Shown here piece after piece: positions 50,469-64,000 of a DNA stretch of 64,000 nucleotides. Below the pieces are notes generated by a model. That model was not told where the DNA came from, did not search any database, and was given only the letters and a program-made list of their open reading frames with translations. The stretch's first letter is position 1. Each line of letters opens with the position of its first letter. Location: NCBI RefSeq assembly GCF_042242105.1, contig NC_092018.1:26344167-26408166 (forward strand), in the 5' to 3' direction. The DNA comes from Pempheris klunzingeri. Taxonomy: Eukaryota > Chordata > Actinopteri > Acropomatiformes > Pempheridae. A program made the position numbers and the translations under genes.

Positions 50469-53331
50469 ATGAACGGCTCGCGAAACAAACCGGCGCCGAC
50501 AGTCAACAAAAGTCAGACGGACGCAGACACCGGCTCGGAGGCGAACCACCGGAAGACTGGTGGAGGAATGCTGAAGAAGCTGAAGTCGAGGCGCAGTCAG
50601 ACGGATAAGTGGCCTGTGGTCACAGAGGATGAACTCCGGGCGCAGGGAAAAGATATCAGCCCGGACCAGGTCCTGGGGCTGCGGGCCGTCACGGAGGGTA
50701 AGCTATGTGAGCGTTAGCTTGGTTTTTATTAATTAAAGGCGGTAATATCACACTTCTCAATGGGCACCAGTATCCCTAACGTTATGCTAAATGTGGCTAA
50801 GTGAAGTTCAGCTCGGTTGACTAACAAGTTAAATGATAGAAAAGTAGTTAAGCTAAGTGTGTTAAGTTAAGCTACATGTCCAACTGTGTTTTCTTGGCTG
50901 GATATCTAAACTCTTAACCAAAGACGTAGGATGTTAGCAGGGACGTATCAAAGTATTTGGGCCACCCAGAATTAATATCATTCTAGGGCCCCTTTTCCTT
51001 AAAGCTGCATTAATGGGTTTTTGGTCATTTGACAACACAACACAGCATGTATTGTTATCTGAGGAAGTTCTCTGCAAATTGTGAAACACAGCAAAAATGC
51101 AAACTCGTGTGCAGTTATGTTTCCACCTGATGAATGTGCGTCTTGTCACTTAACTTTTACTCTCTACCTAATGTTTGTCCTAAGGGAAATATTTATTTAT
51201 ATCTGTGATGATCAGGCAGCCACAAGCTTTCTCTGTCAGTCGTTTGGTGCTGGCAGGTATTAGCTATACAGTTGGTTTAATGGGAGTTATCTGATTTTTT
51301 TTTTTTGAAAACAAACAGCTAGAAGTTGCTAAAATGCTGTATAGAAATGAGGGCGACCAGAGTCATGTGTCACTAGTCATTTCCATTGTTAACAGTGCAA
51401 CTTTAAGTTATCAAATGGAATATTTATTGCCTCTGAAATTGTCATCACCATCCACCCACCTGATAACTGGCCTGCTCTAACCCTCTGAGTCAAACCCCCG
51501 GGTCTGTCATCAGACACCCAGTCCTCCACAGTTGCAGCTAATGCTTAATGCCTCCCATTGTTTTGGCATTTTCCCGGACCAGACAACAATGGCATTACTT
51601 CCCTTCTCTCTCACAACACGTTGTTGAAAAGCTGGGAGCCTGGGCTATAGCATTACTCACCACTACTGCAAGGTGCAGGAGCCAGAAAACAGATACTGAA
51701 ACCCTAGTTGCTCATCGAGTGCTATCTCAGTTCTCTGACTACGGGTGAGCCTCTGATCTCTAAAGTATTTTGTGACCTGCCACAACATTCATCATGTAAT
51801 TACTGCTAATCTAATTAAGTATCAATGTTTTTTGTGTGAAATCAGACAGAAGGACATCTGTTTGCTAACGGGTGCTTGCTTGACTTACTTTATTTTTGTG
51901 TTTGACGTAGCATGAGCTCACACCTTTTATTTCACATTTCAGACTATCTTTGCAAACCTGAGGACAATATCTTCAACATTGACTTCACACGTTTCAAAAT
52001 CAGAGATCTGGAGACAGGAACAGTGCTGTTTGAGATCGCCAAACCTCCTAACAGCGGTAAGTGATGTATTAACATTTGCCACTCCGCCGAGCTCCTAAAA
52101 TGAAGGACAGGCTTAAAGTAAATGCAAAAAGTTACAACCTTTATTATAGAGGCAACTTTTCAAAGTAGTTCTTGTTCAGCCAAGTTCTGTGAAGCTAATA
52201 ACTGCAGGCTTACTCCTCCTTGTCGTCTTGCTAGTCAATAATGGTTTTATTTGTTCAATGACTTGAAATATTCTAATGTGACCCGTTTGGAGAGGCATGC
52301 ATTCAGACACTGATGCTGTTCAGTTGTAGCCTTCAGGTGTTTTACGCTCAACAAAGTGCCGTGTCACCAAACATGAGAACAGCGGTCTTTCAAAGGGATT
52401 TGCTGTGCATACAGTATGTCTCATCCCAGTATCATGTGCTCTATCTGGGTTACATTTATACAGGACAGCAGAAAGTCCCATAAACAATCTGTCATTTTTA
52501 TTGCTTCCCTTTTACTAGTAACACATTCAGAGGAAAACTTGCTGTGTCACTTTTTTCAGCCTAGTTGCTCAACAAACCAAAAACCTACCAAGTCGCATTA
52601 TTTTTGCCTGTCCTGTGAATATTGGATCCCAGTCAGCTAAACATGTTTTCTGTAGCAGGTCCTGTGGAGGGTGAGGAGGACAGTGGAGATGTTGACACCA
52701 GTGCAGGGCGTTTTGTGCGATATCAGTTTACACCAGCCTTCCTAAAACTGTGTACTGTTGGTGCAACGTAAGTAAAATGGGCCTTAAGTCTATGACTGAA
52801 AATACCTGAAAGAAGAATTATCAGACTTTTTAAGTTCATTCTCCTAGAAGCCAAATCATTGTTTGAGACTTTTTTGCTAAAACTGATGTGTAAATGTTGT
52901 CTTTCCCGTTTCTGTCTCTAACCCTCAGTGTGGAGTTCACAGTGGGCGACCGACCCATTAACAGCTTTCGTATGATTGAGAGGCACTACTTCCAAGGACG
53001 CCTTCTCAAGAACTTCGACTTTGACTTTGGTTTTTGCATACCCAACAGCCGCAACACATGTGAACACATTTATGAGTTTCCACAGCTTCCAGACGACCTC
53101 AGTGAGTCCCAGTATATTTTGATCAGCCACTAACGTTGTCAACACTGTTGCATGCATATTCTCACATAATCCATATCTTGATCTTCATTTCTTTTGTCTT
53201 GCATCTTCCCCCTTCTAGTTCGCCAAATGGTAGCTCACCCTTACGAGACCAGATCAGACAGTTTCTACTTTGTGGACAACAAACTCGTCATGCACAACAA
53301 GGCAGACTATGCCTACAATGGTGGTCTGTAA
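50469..53331 (+). CDS. unc119b: UNC119 homologue B (lipid-binding cargo carrier)
   Basis: UNC119 proteins bind N-myristoylated cargo in a beta-sandwich pocket and, with ARL3, deliver it to cilia. Exons 50469-50697, 51943-52056, 52659-52767, 52929-53101 and 53219-53331 give 245 residues; human UNC119B has 251. The first exon encodes a disordered Lys/Ser-rich head. The PDE-delta-like fold follows, with [51 protein letters not shown] and the end [12 protein letters not shown]. Exon 3 has a tandem TAGCAG acceptor that could add one alanine. The next gene, custos, is on the same strand about 2.8 kb away. Confidence 0.96.
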
Positions 53332-55480
53332 TAGCTGAAGGGAGACAAATGTGTGCAAAACTTCCCAGGGGATTGATTTCCTGGATTGCAACCACCCACA
53401 AGTTTCCTTTCGGGGGACGGAAGTATTCTGTACTTGGTGGACATTCCTGCATCATTCTTCAGAACTAACAGACCACACCTGCCTTCATATGAAATCGTGG
53501 ATAGATTCATCAGTACCTCACAGAGCTCAGTTTCTGGGACTCCGAGGAATGTTCTGTCAAATATTTCTCTGTTAAATCCGACTGAAACCTTTTTTTGTTC
53601 CATCTTTTGGTTTGTTACTGGTATCATGTTACTGCTCCAACACCTGCCTTAAGCTTCTAGCTGTCTCTGCTGGAAAGGGACACTTGGAGTCAGAACCTGT
53701 AGACCATGTTAGATAATAAGTCTGTTTACTTAAATATATAGTTGGTATCGGTTGATGTTTGCTTGATCTACTTTTTACAAGTGACAATTGTGTTTCCTGT
53801 ATGGAAAAGCAAGCACTAACTAGATGTTTTACAGAATTGTTAGTCATAGATGATCATGTAGCACTAGTTGATATCGTTTGAGTTTCATTCTTCCTTACAT
53901 TCATACTGTTTGTGTAAGATATCTAAGCTTGGTGTCAACCTTAGGTTCACCAACAGTGTCTTAAGTAGGACATCTTTTGATTTAGGAACAGAATGAGCTC
54001 TTTTCATAATGTCACTTGTCGTGCCCATCTTGCTCATAATGTGTTACATTTTTATGACAAAAGATTATCTACCATCATTGGCTGTCAGCTGGGAATCTAG
54101 TGTTTAACCTCTGCGCACTTGGATACATGAAAAGGACAAGATGGCAGCAGAATCTGAGTCTGACTTTCTTGATTCTCCATCCAAGACTAAAACGGTTTGG
54201 TCTGCCCACTTTATCCACTCCAATTTGTAATCACATTATCATTTAATCCCTTGAGGTCTGTCTCCTGGTTTATTTGGCTTAAAAGCACTGTGAATCCCAC
54301 TGTTAAGGAGCCAGGATTGGCCCACGGTGTGGTTTAGCTATTAAAGTGGCCACTAAGTGCATCTTCTGCTGCTCTGCACTCAGATTCCCAGTCTACCAGT
54401 GAAACACCACAGTAGCACACAACACCACAGTATAGAGAGATGTAGCTTGGCACTTGATCTGTTTTTAATGAGGAAGTAGGCAGATAAAGAAGTTCAATTT
54501 GCAGAAGCCCTGTTTTAAGGACTATATTGGTGGTTTTGCATAGGTCTGTTAGGTAGGCCTGTATAATCGAATGCAGTTTTGTCCTGCAATAATAATACCG
54601 TAGTTAATCTTGCAATGCTCTTTCTTTGTCGACATATATCAGAGGTGATTTGATTGCATGGTCATTTAGGGGACTGTGGTGTTGTAATCCATCTTCTGAA
54701 AGGTGTTCCTGAGAGGTTGGGGTGTCTCTCCACTGTGATTAGCTGGCTCCATTTCTTTGATTTTGATATTGTACAGGAATGATTGGAAATCAGCAGAGGT
54801 GCAAAAGGCAGGAAATCATCTAAATCTTTGTAAATGTTCAGCATTGCTTTGCACTATTATGTAATTTGCATTTAAACTGTGCAAAACCATTGGAACAGCC
54901 AGGAAGCTACATGATACACACACGATCTGGGCTTCCTTTTACTGTGCATTGTAACATCGGTTCCATGTGCCTTATGTCTAGGTGTTCATTGTTTTGTCTC
55001 CAAAGAAAACTGTGTGCCTCAGCCACCTGTAAGACAAACATCAAGCCCTCTGTTACTTAAAATATCTCAGTGTCTTACTCATTGTGTTGAGCCATTTCAT
55101 ACACGCTTGTTTCCTCTTTGAAAATTTCATGCAACATTGATAACCAACAGGCACACATTTGGACAGCTGTAGCCTTTTCTCAGTGACTCAATACAACATA
55201 TGTTTTGTCAAATGGACCCAATGGATGTATCTCTGTAAGCAGCACTGGTGTCACAGTAGCTGGCTCGTTGTTTTGCCATGCAATGTCAGTCAGTGGTATT
55301 TAATCTTTAAGTCTGATGATCTAAAATGCCTCGAGAAATGGGTACACTTTAAACATCTGCACAAAAAGACTACAGGACTGTCCCTGAAAATGTATGGATC
55401 CATCCTGTAGTCCTCTGCATGGGCTTATTTTACAAATGATACATTCATGTGGTATCAGATTTATTAAATAAAAATGATTG
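53332..55480 (+). other. unc119b: Long 3' UTR of unc119b
   Basis: Two kilobases without an exon, ending near an AATAAA at 55467-55472. A second AATAAA-type word lies near 55607. Long 3' UTRs are usual for UNC119B. Confidence 0.5.
55467..55472 (+). terminator. unc119b: Poly(A) signal of unc119b
   Basis: AATAAA within TTAAATAAAAATG, at the end of the presumed 3' UTR. Confidence 0.5.
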
Positions 55481-55489
55481 CAAAGTATT

Positions 55490-56090
55490 TACATTGAAAA
55501 CCAAGTGCTTATTATAACTTGATTGTTGGATTTTCTTTTTTTGGGGGGGGGTGATTTTTCTGTCTTTCAGCTGGCACTACAAAATGCACATTGATTGAAT
55601 AGTAGAAAATAAATAATTTTCTTTATGTATATTTAAACTTAATCTGCTAAATCTGAGCTTCTCAGAAATGTAGTAACCTGCTGACATTTGTTAACCCACA
55701 CAATTTGAGGAAGTTGTTGCAAGCTGAATAGTTTTGATATGATATGATAAGTTCCTATATAATTCTGACCTCTTATGCTCTTTGTTGGAAATGTAAAATC
55801 TAAATCTATGACATTGTTTTTACTTTTTATGAACACCGTTGTGGCGCAGCTCTTGTTTTTAAAACTCTGACTTCCTCTCTGAGTACAATGAGGATTTGAG
55901 TAGAATCACATAAACTTATTTTATTTTTACTGATTTGTTCAAACCGTGTTTTCCTCAAATCAGCATGACGACAGTGACAAATTAGAGCGCATACTGGAGA
56001 ATAAAAGGCCTTTATCTGCCTTCCCCTTGACCAACAGACTACATTACCCAGAATCCTCGGCTCAAAACAGACAAGGGCACATGTTCAATC
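55490..56090. other. Spacer and custos promoter
   Basis: No exon seen. The last 120 bp before the custos ATG are GC-richer and contain the ACTACA-type word common in compact fish promoters (near 56039-56050). Confidence 0.35.
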
Positions 56091-56508
56091 ATGGCGGCCC
56101 CCGCTAAAGAGATGGTCGGTGTGTCTGACGACTCCAGCAGCAGTGACGACGAAGTGCTCAAAAGATGTCAGGAAGCAGTTTGGGAGACACGAACCGACAA
56201 AAAGAAAGGTGAAGGGTTCTCTGTAATGTTGGCGATGAGGGACAGAGTGAACATTTGTGTACAGGAAGACAAACTCGACACGAGCCTGGTGTTTCAAATG
56301 CAGATACAGGTAGCAGTTGTTTAAACGGCGGCTTAAGTTACGTGACATTTTTCTTTTTTGGACTTCAGAGCTCTTTGACTTAAACTTGTAGATCCACTTT
56401 AACTCATTCTTTGTTAAATGCCTCTTACGTGTTGATGACTGCTGCTGTTTGTCTGTTGTAGATGGAGGCAGCAGTGTGCAGCAGTCTAAGCGGTAAGCCC
56501 TTTAGTCA

Positions 56509-56549
<41 letters not shown>

Positions 56550-57836
56550 GGGACAGTGGCGGACTCGGGTGGTCTGAGGGCCAGGGGCGAGAAAATGATG
56601 AGGGCACCAGCTGCATGCAGGGGGGGGGGCTGGTTTTAGACTTGCTGTCAAGCTGCTTTGAATTTTTCTACATCGGCTCCACCCTACACATTAGTGCACT
56701 TCATCAAGTTTATTGCTTTTCATCAAGAGGCAATGTCATCACATTTTCCTGCACAGTACGTCACCTGTTTTTGGGGCATCTCATGGTGTTTTTCTTATCA
56801 TGTGCTTGCCTCCTCCAACAGCCAACAGTATAATGGCTGAATTTCACTAAGATGTTTGATTAGCAGTTGTGAAATGACTTTTAATGTTGTGTTGTTGAAC
56901 TACAGTGTTGTTGTCACTGACCACGAACATGATGGCAATGAACTCCAGGTCACCCAAGGGTTTCGAACTCACGTCGCCAAAAAGTTAGGACATTTTCTTG
57001 ACGGGTGAGTAGTTTTACAAAGCAGAGAGGTTCAGTATTTTTTAATGCGACGATCTCCTGACTTTTTAAGGAAAAGATGCAGGTATTTATTATGCCTGAC
57101 TCATAACATGCCTGCTACTGTCAGTTCCATCGCAGAGATTCAGACTGAAACTTCAGCCAGTGTGGAACCAGCAAAATGTGGCGATGATGATGATGATGAA
57201 GGTAAAGTTTCTCTTTATTTTGGTACTTGCTGCTTTTAAGAGGATTCTGCTATCTTCCCTTTAAATGTTCGCCTGTCCACATGTTATATTTTTTTGTTTG
57301 TTTTTTAGGATTTCGGCTGTTTTCTACGTCAGTCCCGGGACGGACAGCTGATGATCCTCCAGCTCCTGTGAGGCGTCGGCCTGTTGCCAGCTCAAGGTTT
57401 TCATTCTTTGGTGTATTTTTAAGAGAATTTGATTCATTTGCACGCTCCTTAGTTTAACATTACATATTTCTCTGTCGGACACAGTGACAGCGACAGCGAG
57501 ATGGAAACGAGGCTGAAGGAGGCTGCAGTGTCTGTAAAGGATCTCTTAAGCTCATCGTCACTGGCGTCTACGTTCTCAGCCCCCTCAGCAGAGCTTCCCT
57601 GCTCAGAAAAGGAAAGGAAAAAGAAGAAACTTGTAGGAGGAGAGGACAGCCATGTTGTGACGAAGAGGAAAAAGAGGAAACGGAACCAGGAAGAAAGTGA
57701 CTGTGCAGGTTCTCTTCTTAACGCTCAAAGGAACGGTGAGCACGAGAACACAGAGCAGGAACATACGCAAGTCAAAGTAAAACGGAAAAAGAAAAAGAAG
57801 CGCGAAAGAAACACAGAGGAAGAAGCTTTGAACTGA
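56091..57836 (+). CDS. custos: CUSTOS (C12orf43) orthologue
   Basis: Custos is a nuclear-envelope-linked protein reported in frog to modulate canonical Wnt signalling by binding beta-catenin. Six exons (56091-56208, 56462-56492, 56906-57004, 57125-57201, 57309-57396, 57485-57836) give 254 residues; human has about 262. The acidic N-terminus MAAPAKEMVGVSDDSSSSDD, the conserved core HDGNELQVT-GFR-HVAKKLG, the FRLFSTSVPG motif, and the SDSEMETRLKEAAVSVKDLL block match C12orf43 in order. The C-terminus carries two Lys/Arg clusters that look like nuclear localisation signals. The exon 5 donor is AAG|GTTTTC, a weak site. Human C12orf43 is likewise next to HNF1A. Confidence 0.93.
56510..56549. repeat. 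(ATT)n microsatellite in custos intron 2
   Basis: About 13 ATT units directly downstream of the small second exon, followed by a G-run near 56621-56629. Confidence 0.95.
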
Positions 57837-57986
57837 ATCCTTTCTGACTTATCTCTCATAATGGGATGGTCTGTTTTCCAGTCTGCCACAGTCTCTCACA
57901 AGCTTGTCATGTTTTCTCTGAAGTGAGTCCATGCAGAAAATATGTGACAGTAAACGTGTTTCGAAATGAAAACTTTTCATTTTTTC

Positions 57987-57992
57987 ATTAAA
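57987..57992 (+). terminator. custos: Candidate poly(A) signal of custos
   Basis: ATTAAA, the commonest variant signal, about 150 bp after the stop codon. Confidence 0.45.
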
Positions 57993-58399
57993 AATATTTT
58001 ATACCATTTTGTTGAAATAGTCTGTACTATGTCATTAAAGATATTCATTAAGAGTGAAAACGCATTTCAAGGCAGTGACATAAAAAAATGCAGGTAACAT
58101 GCAGTTTAAGTTTCAACTTAATGTACAATTTCTTATTATTACATAACATTTGAACAAACATACATTTTGGTGTTGATTTTCAGGTGATTGTTATATCCAA
58201 GGTGAATATTTTCTAATGCCGATCCTTGTTCATATTACAGTGGCACAGTGGAGTTTCCAAAAGTCTTTGAAACGCCCCTTTGGTCCCTGACTCCAGATTT
58301 TTTCTTGAGATTTACACCAGAGGTAGCTGTCTGTCCAAAACACCGTCACACTCCTGAGTCCAGCTGATAGCCAGGAGACGATGTGTTGCCAGAGCGCCT
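57993..58399. other. Convergent 3' ends of custos and hnf1a
   Basis: The hnf1a 3' UTR must lie here unless the two transcripts overlap. I see no canonical minus-strand AATAAA. An 18-bp word at 58094-58111 recurs at 63822-63839. Confidence 0.4.
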
Positions 58400-62976
<4,577 letters not shown>

Positions 62977-63263
62977 TACTCTGATGCCTTACCTCGCTGC
63001 CGCCTCGCAAGCAAACACTGCTCTCATGTGCTCCGCCACACTCAAATGACAGCCAGACCAGCTGCGGTGGGCCTCATTATATTTGTAGTCCCTCTTCAGC
63101 TTAACACAGCATATACTTTCATTTTCCCTGTTGTTGAATTTTCCTCCCGAGGTGTCCGGAGCTGCCTGGTTTTAGCTCTCCACCTGCTGTTTTGCTTTCA
63201 AAGGTCAATTTTCTTTTTTTTTAACCTTCCTCCCCTTCACCCACCCCTTCTAAATGCGCCCTG
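62977..63263 (-). other. hnf1a: hnf1a 5' leader and proximal promoter
   Basis: No competing coding frame is convincing. A T-run lies near 63211-63222 and no clear TATA box is seen. The transcription start cannot be placed. Confidence 0.4.
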
Positions 63264-63277
63264 TGAACTTTGTCCCC
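63264..63277 (-). promoter_or_regulatory. hnf1a: HNF4-type site upstream of hnf1a
   Basis: On minus the sequence is GGGGACAAAGTTCA, close to the HNF4A site of the human HNF1A promoter (core CAAAGTTCA). It lies about 290 bp upstream of the start codon. HNF4A control of HNF1A is established in mammals. Confidence 0.45.
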
Positions 63278-63301
63278 ACTCCCTCAGTCCCCAACAGAGA
63301 C

Positions 63302-63310
63302 CAAAGTACA
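63302..63310 (+). promoter_or_regulatory. hnf1a: Second HNF4-like site
   Basis: CAAAGTACA differs at one base from the HNF4-specific consensus CAAAGTCCA. It lies 25 bp beyond the site at 63264-63277. Confidence 0.35.
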
Positions 63311-63809
63311 ATTTAAGAACAATAAAAGTGAGGGGATGTTACAGTTGCATGTCGGGCTGCAGAGACACGGATCACCTCTCAAAGCAGACAAAAAGGAAAA
63401 ATAAAGAAATCGGGAGAAAAGTTGTGTGGTGCATTAACATGTGCTGATATGTCACAGATTTCACGATGAAACAGAAGTCTGGAACACACGGAGAGGCTCT
63501 TCTTTCCCACTTGTTTGAATTATGGGCACTTTTTGATATTGAAGCCCACAGTTAGAAATGTCAAAATAAAAGCACAGACCAGCATTATATCACCTGAGCA
63601 GAAACATGGCTTGATGTGTCCTTTATGCCACAAGAGAGCGCTGTTGTGTCAAGCATACATCTGCACAGCCCAGCTTTTTAACATGGGCGTCCTCCTTTAA
63701 GTCACATCCAAAAGTATTGTTATAACATTTTTATAACTATGTACTTTGTGTAATCATTTTGCATGTGTGTGTATTCATGTGCATGCAGGTTGGTATAAGC
63801 ATGTTGTCA
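63311..63809. other. Upstream flank of hnf1a
   Basis: No exon or recognised element is seen. Confidence 0.4.
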
Positions 63810-64000
63810 TTTATACAGTACGTAACATGCAGTTTAAGTAATACTTAAATGAAACTACCAATACTGCAATGTAAAATTGCTCCATTACAAGTAAAGGGCC
63901 TTACTAAAGTAAAAGTAAAAGTATATTCTGCTTAAGTTACTTAAAATATCAAAAGTAAATGTACCGTATGTAATGTACTACGGCCCCCTGTAACTGATAG
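63810..64000. repeat. Fragment of a common teleost AGTAAAAGTA-type repeat
   Basis: The stretch AATGTAAAATTGCTCCATTA, followed by CAAGTAAAG, repeated AGTAAAAGTA and TACTTAAAATATC, resembles a very widespread short interspersed or MITE-like repeat of spiny-rayed fishes. It is cut by the right edge, so ends and class cannot be determined. Confidence 0.45.

Noticed and set aside
56941-56970. tRNA-like GGGTTTCGAACTC word
   Set aside because: It is part of custos coding exon 3 (GFRTHV) with no cloverleaf around it.

Overview
The window is vertebrate nuclear DNA, most likely from a ray-finned (teleost) fish. The genes are compact, with short GT-AG introns. Microsatellites are abundant, there is little interspersed repeat, and the proteins are clear orthologues of human genes with the sequence drift expected of fish. 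I rebuilt the exons by hand from splice sites and reading-frame phase. Nine coding regions close in frame from start to stop codon, and one further first exon runs off the left edge.

From left to right: a 13-nt first coding exon on the minus strand (probably paxillin, pxn; 3443-3455), ctu1 (minus, 4785-5962), crybb2 (minus, 7395-8686), crybb3 (minus, 12420-13917), a KIAA1671 orthologue (minus, 16673-35397, untranslated exons to about 39.3 kb), rnf10 (minus, 41161-47289), pop5 (minus, 48530-49947), unc119b (plus, 50469-53331), custos/C12orf43 (plus, 56091-57836) and hnf1a (minus, 58400-62976). pop5 and unc119b are divergent and share a promoter region of about 520 bp. custos and hnf1a converge with about 560 bp between their stop codons.

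The layout joins two human linkage groups. crybb2-crybb3-KIAA1671 is the order of human 22q11.23. rnf10-pop5-unc119b-custos-hnf1a (and paxillin, if correctly identified) belongs to human 12q24. ctu1 lies between the blocks. Functionally these are neighbours rather than a pathway: tRNA wobble-uridine thiolation (ctu1), lens structural proteins (crybb2, crybb3), a tankyrase-binding-domain-like coiled-coil protein (KIAA1671), a RING E3 ligase (rnf10), an RNase P/MRP subunit (pop5), a ciliary lipid-cargo carrier (unc119b), a Wnt-modulating nuclear protein (custos) and a liver/pancreas homeodomain factor (hnf1a).

I see no virus-derived element, no CRISPR array, no tRNA or rRNA gene and no convincing novel multi-gene system. 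The points most worth a second look are a Pro/Ala-rich C-terminal tail on crybb3 over a G-quadruplex-like repeat, an in-phase alternative first exon giving a short KIAA1671 isoform, a very long charged helix with an internal duplication in KIAA1671, HNF4-type sites upstream of hnf1a, a frame-shifting 28-nt exon-like element in hnf1a intron 1, and a perfect 18-bp inverted repeat in crybb2 intron 2.
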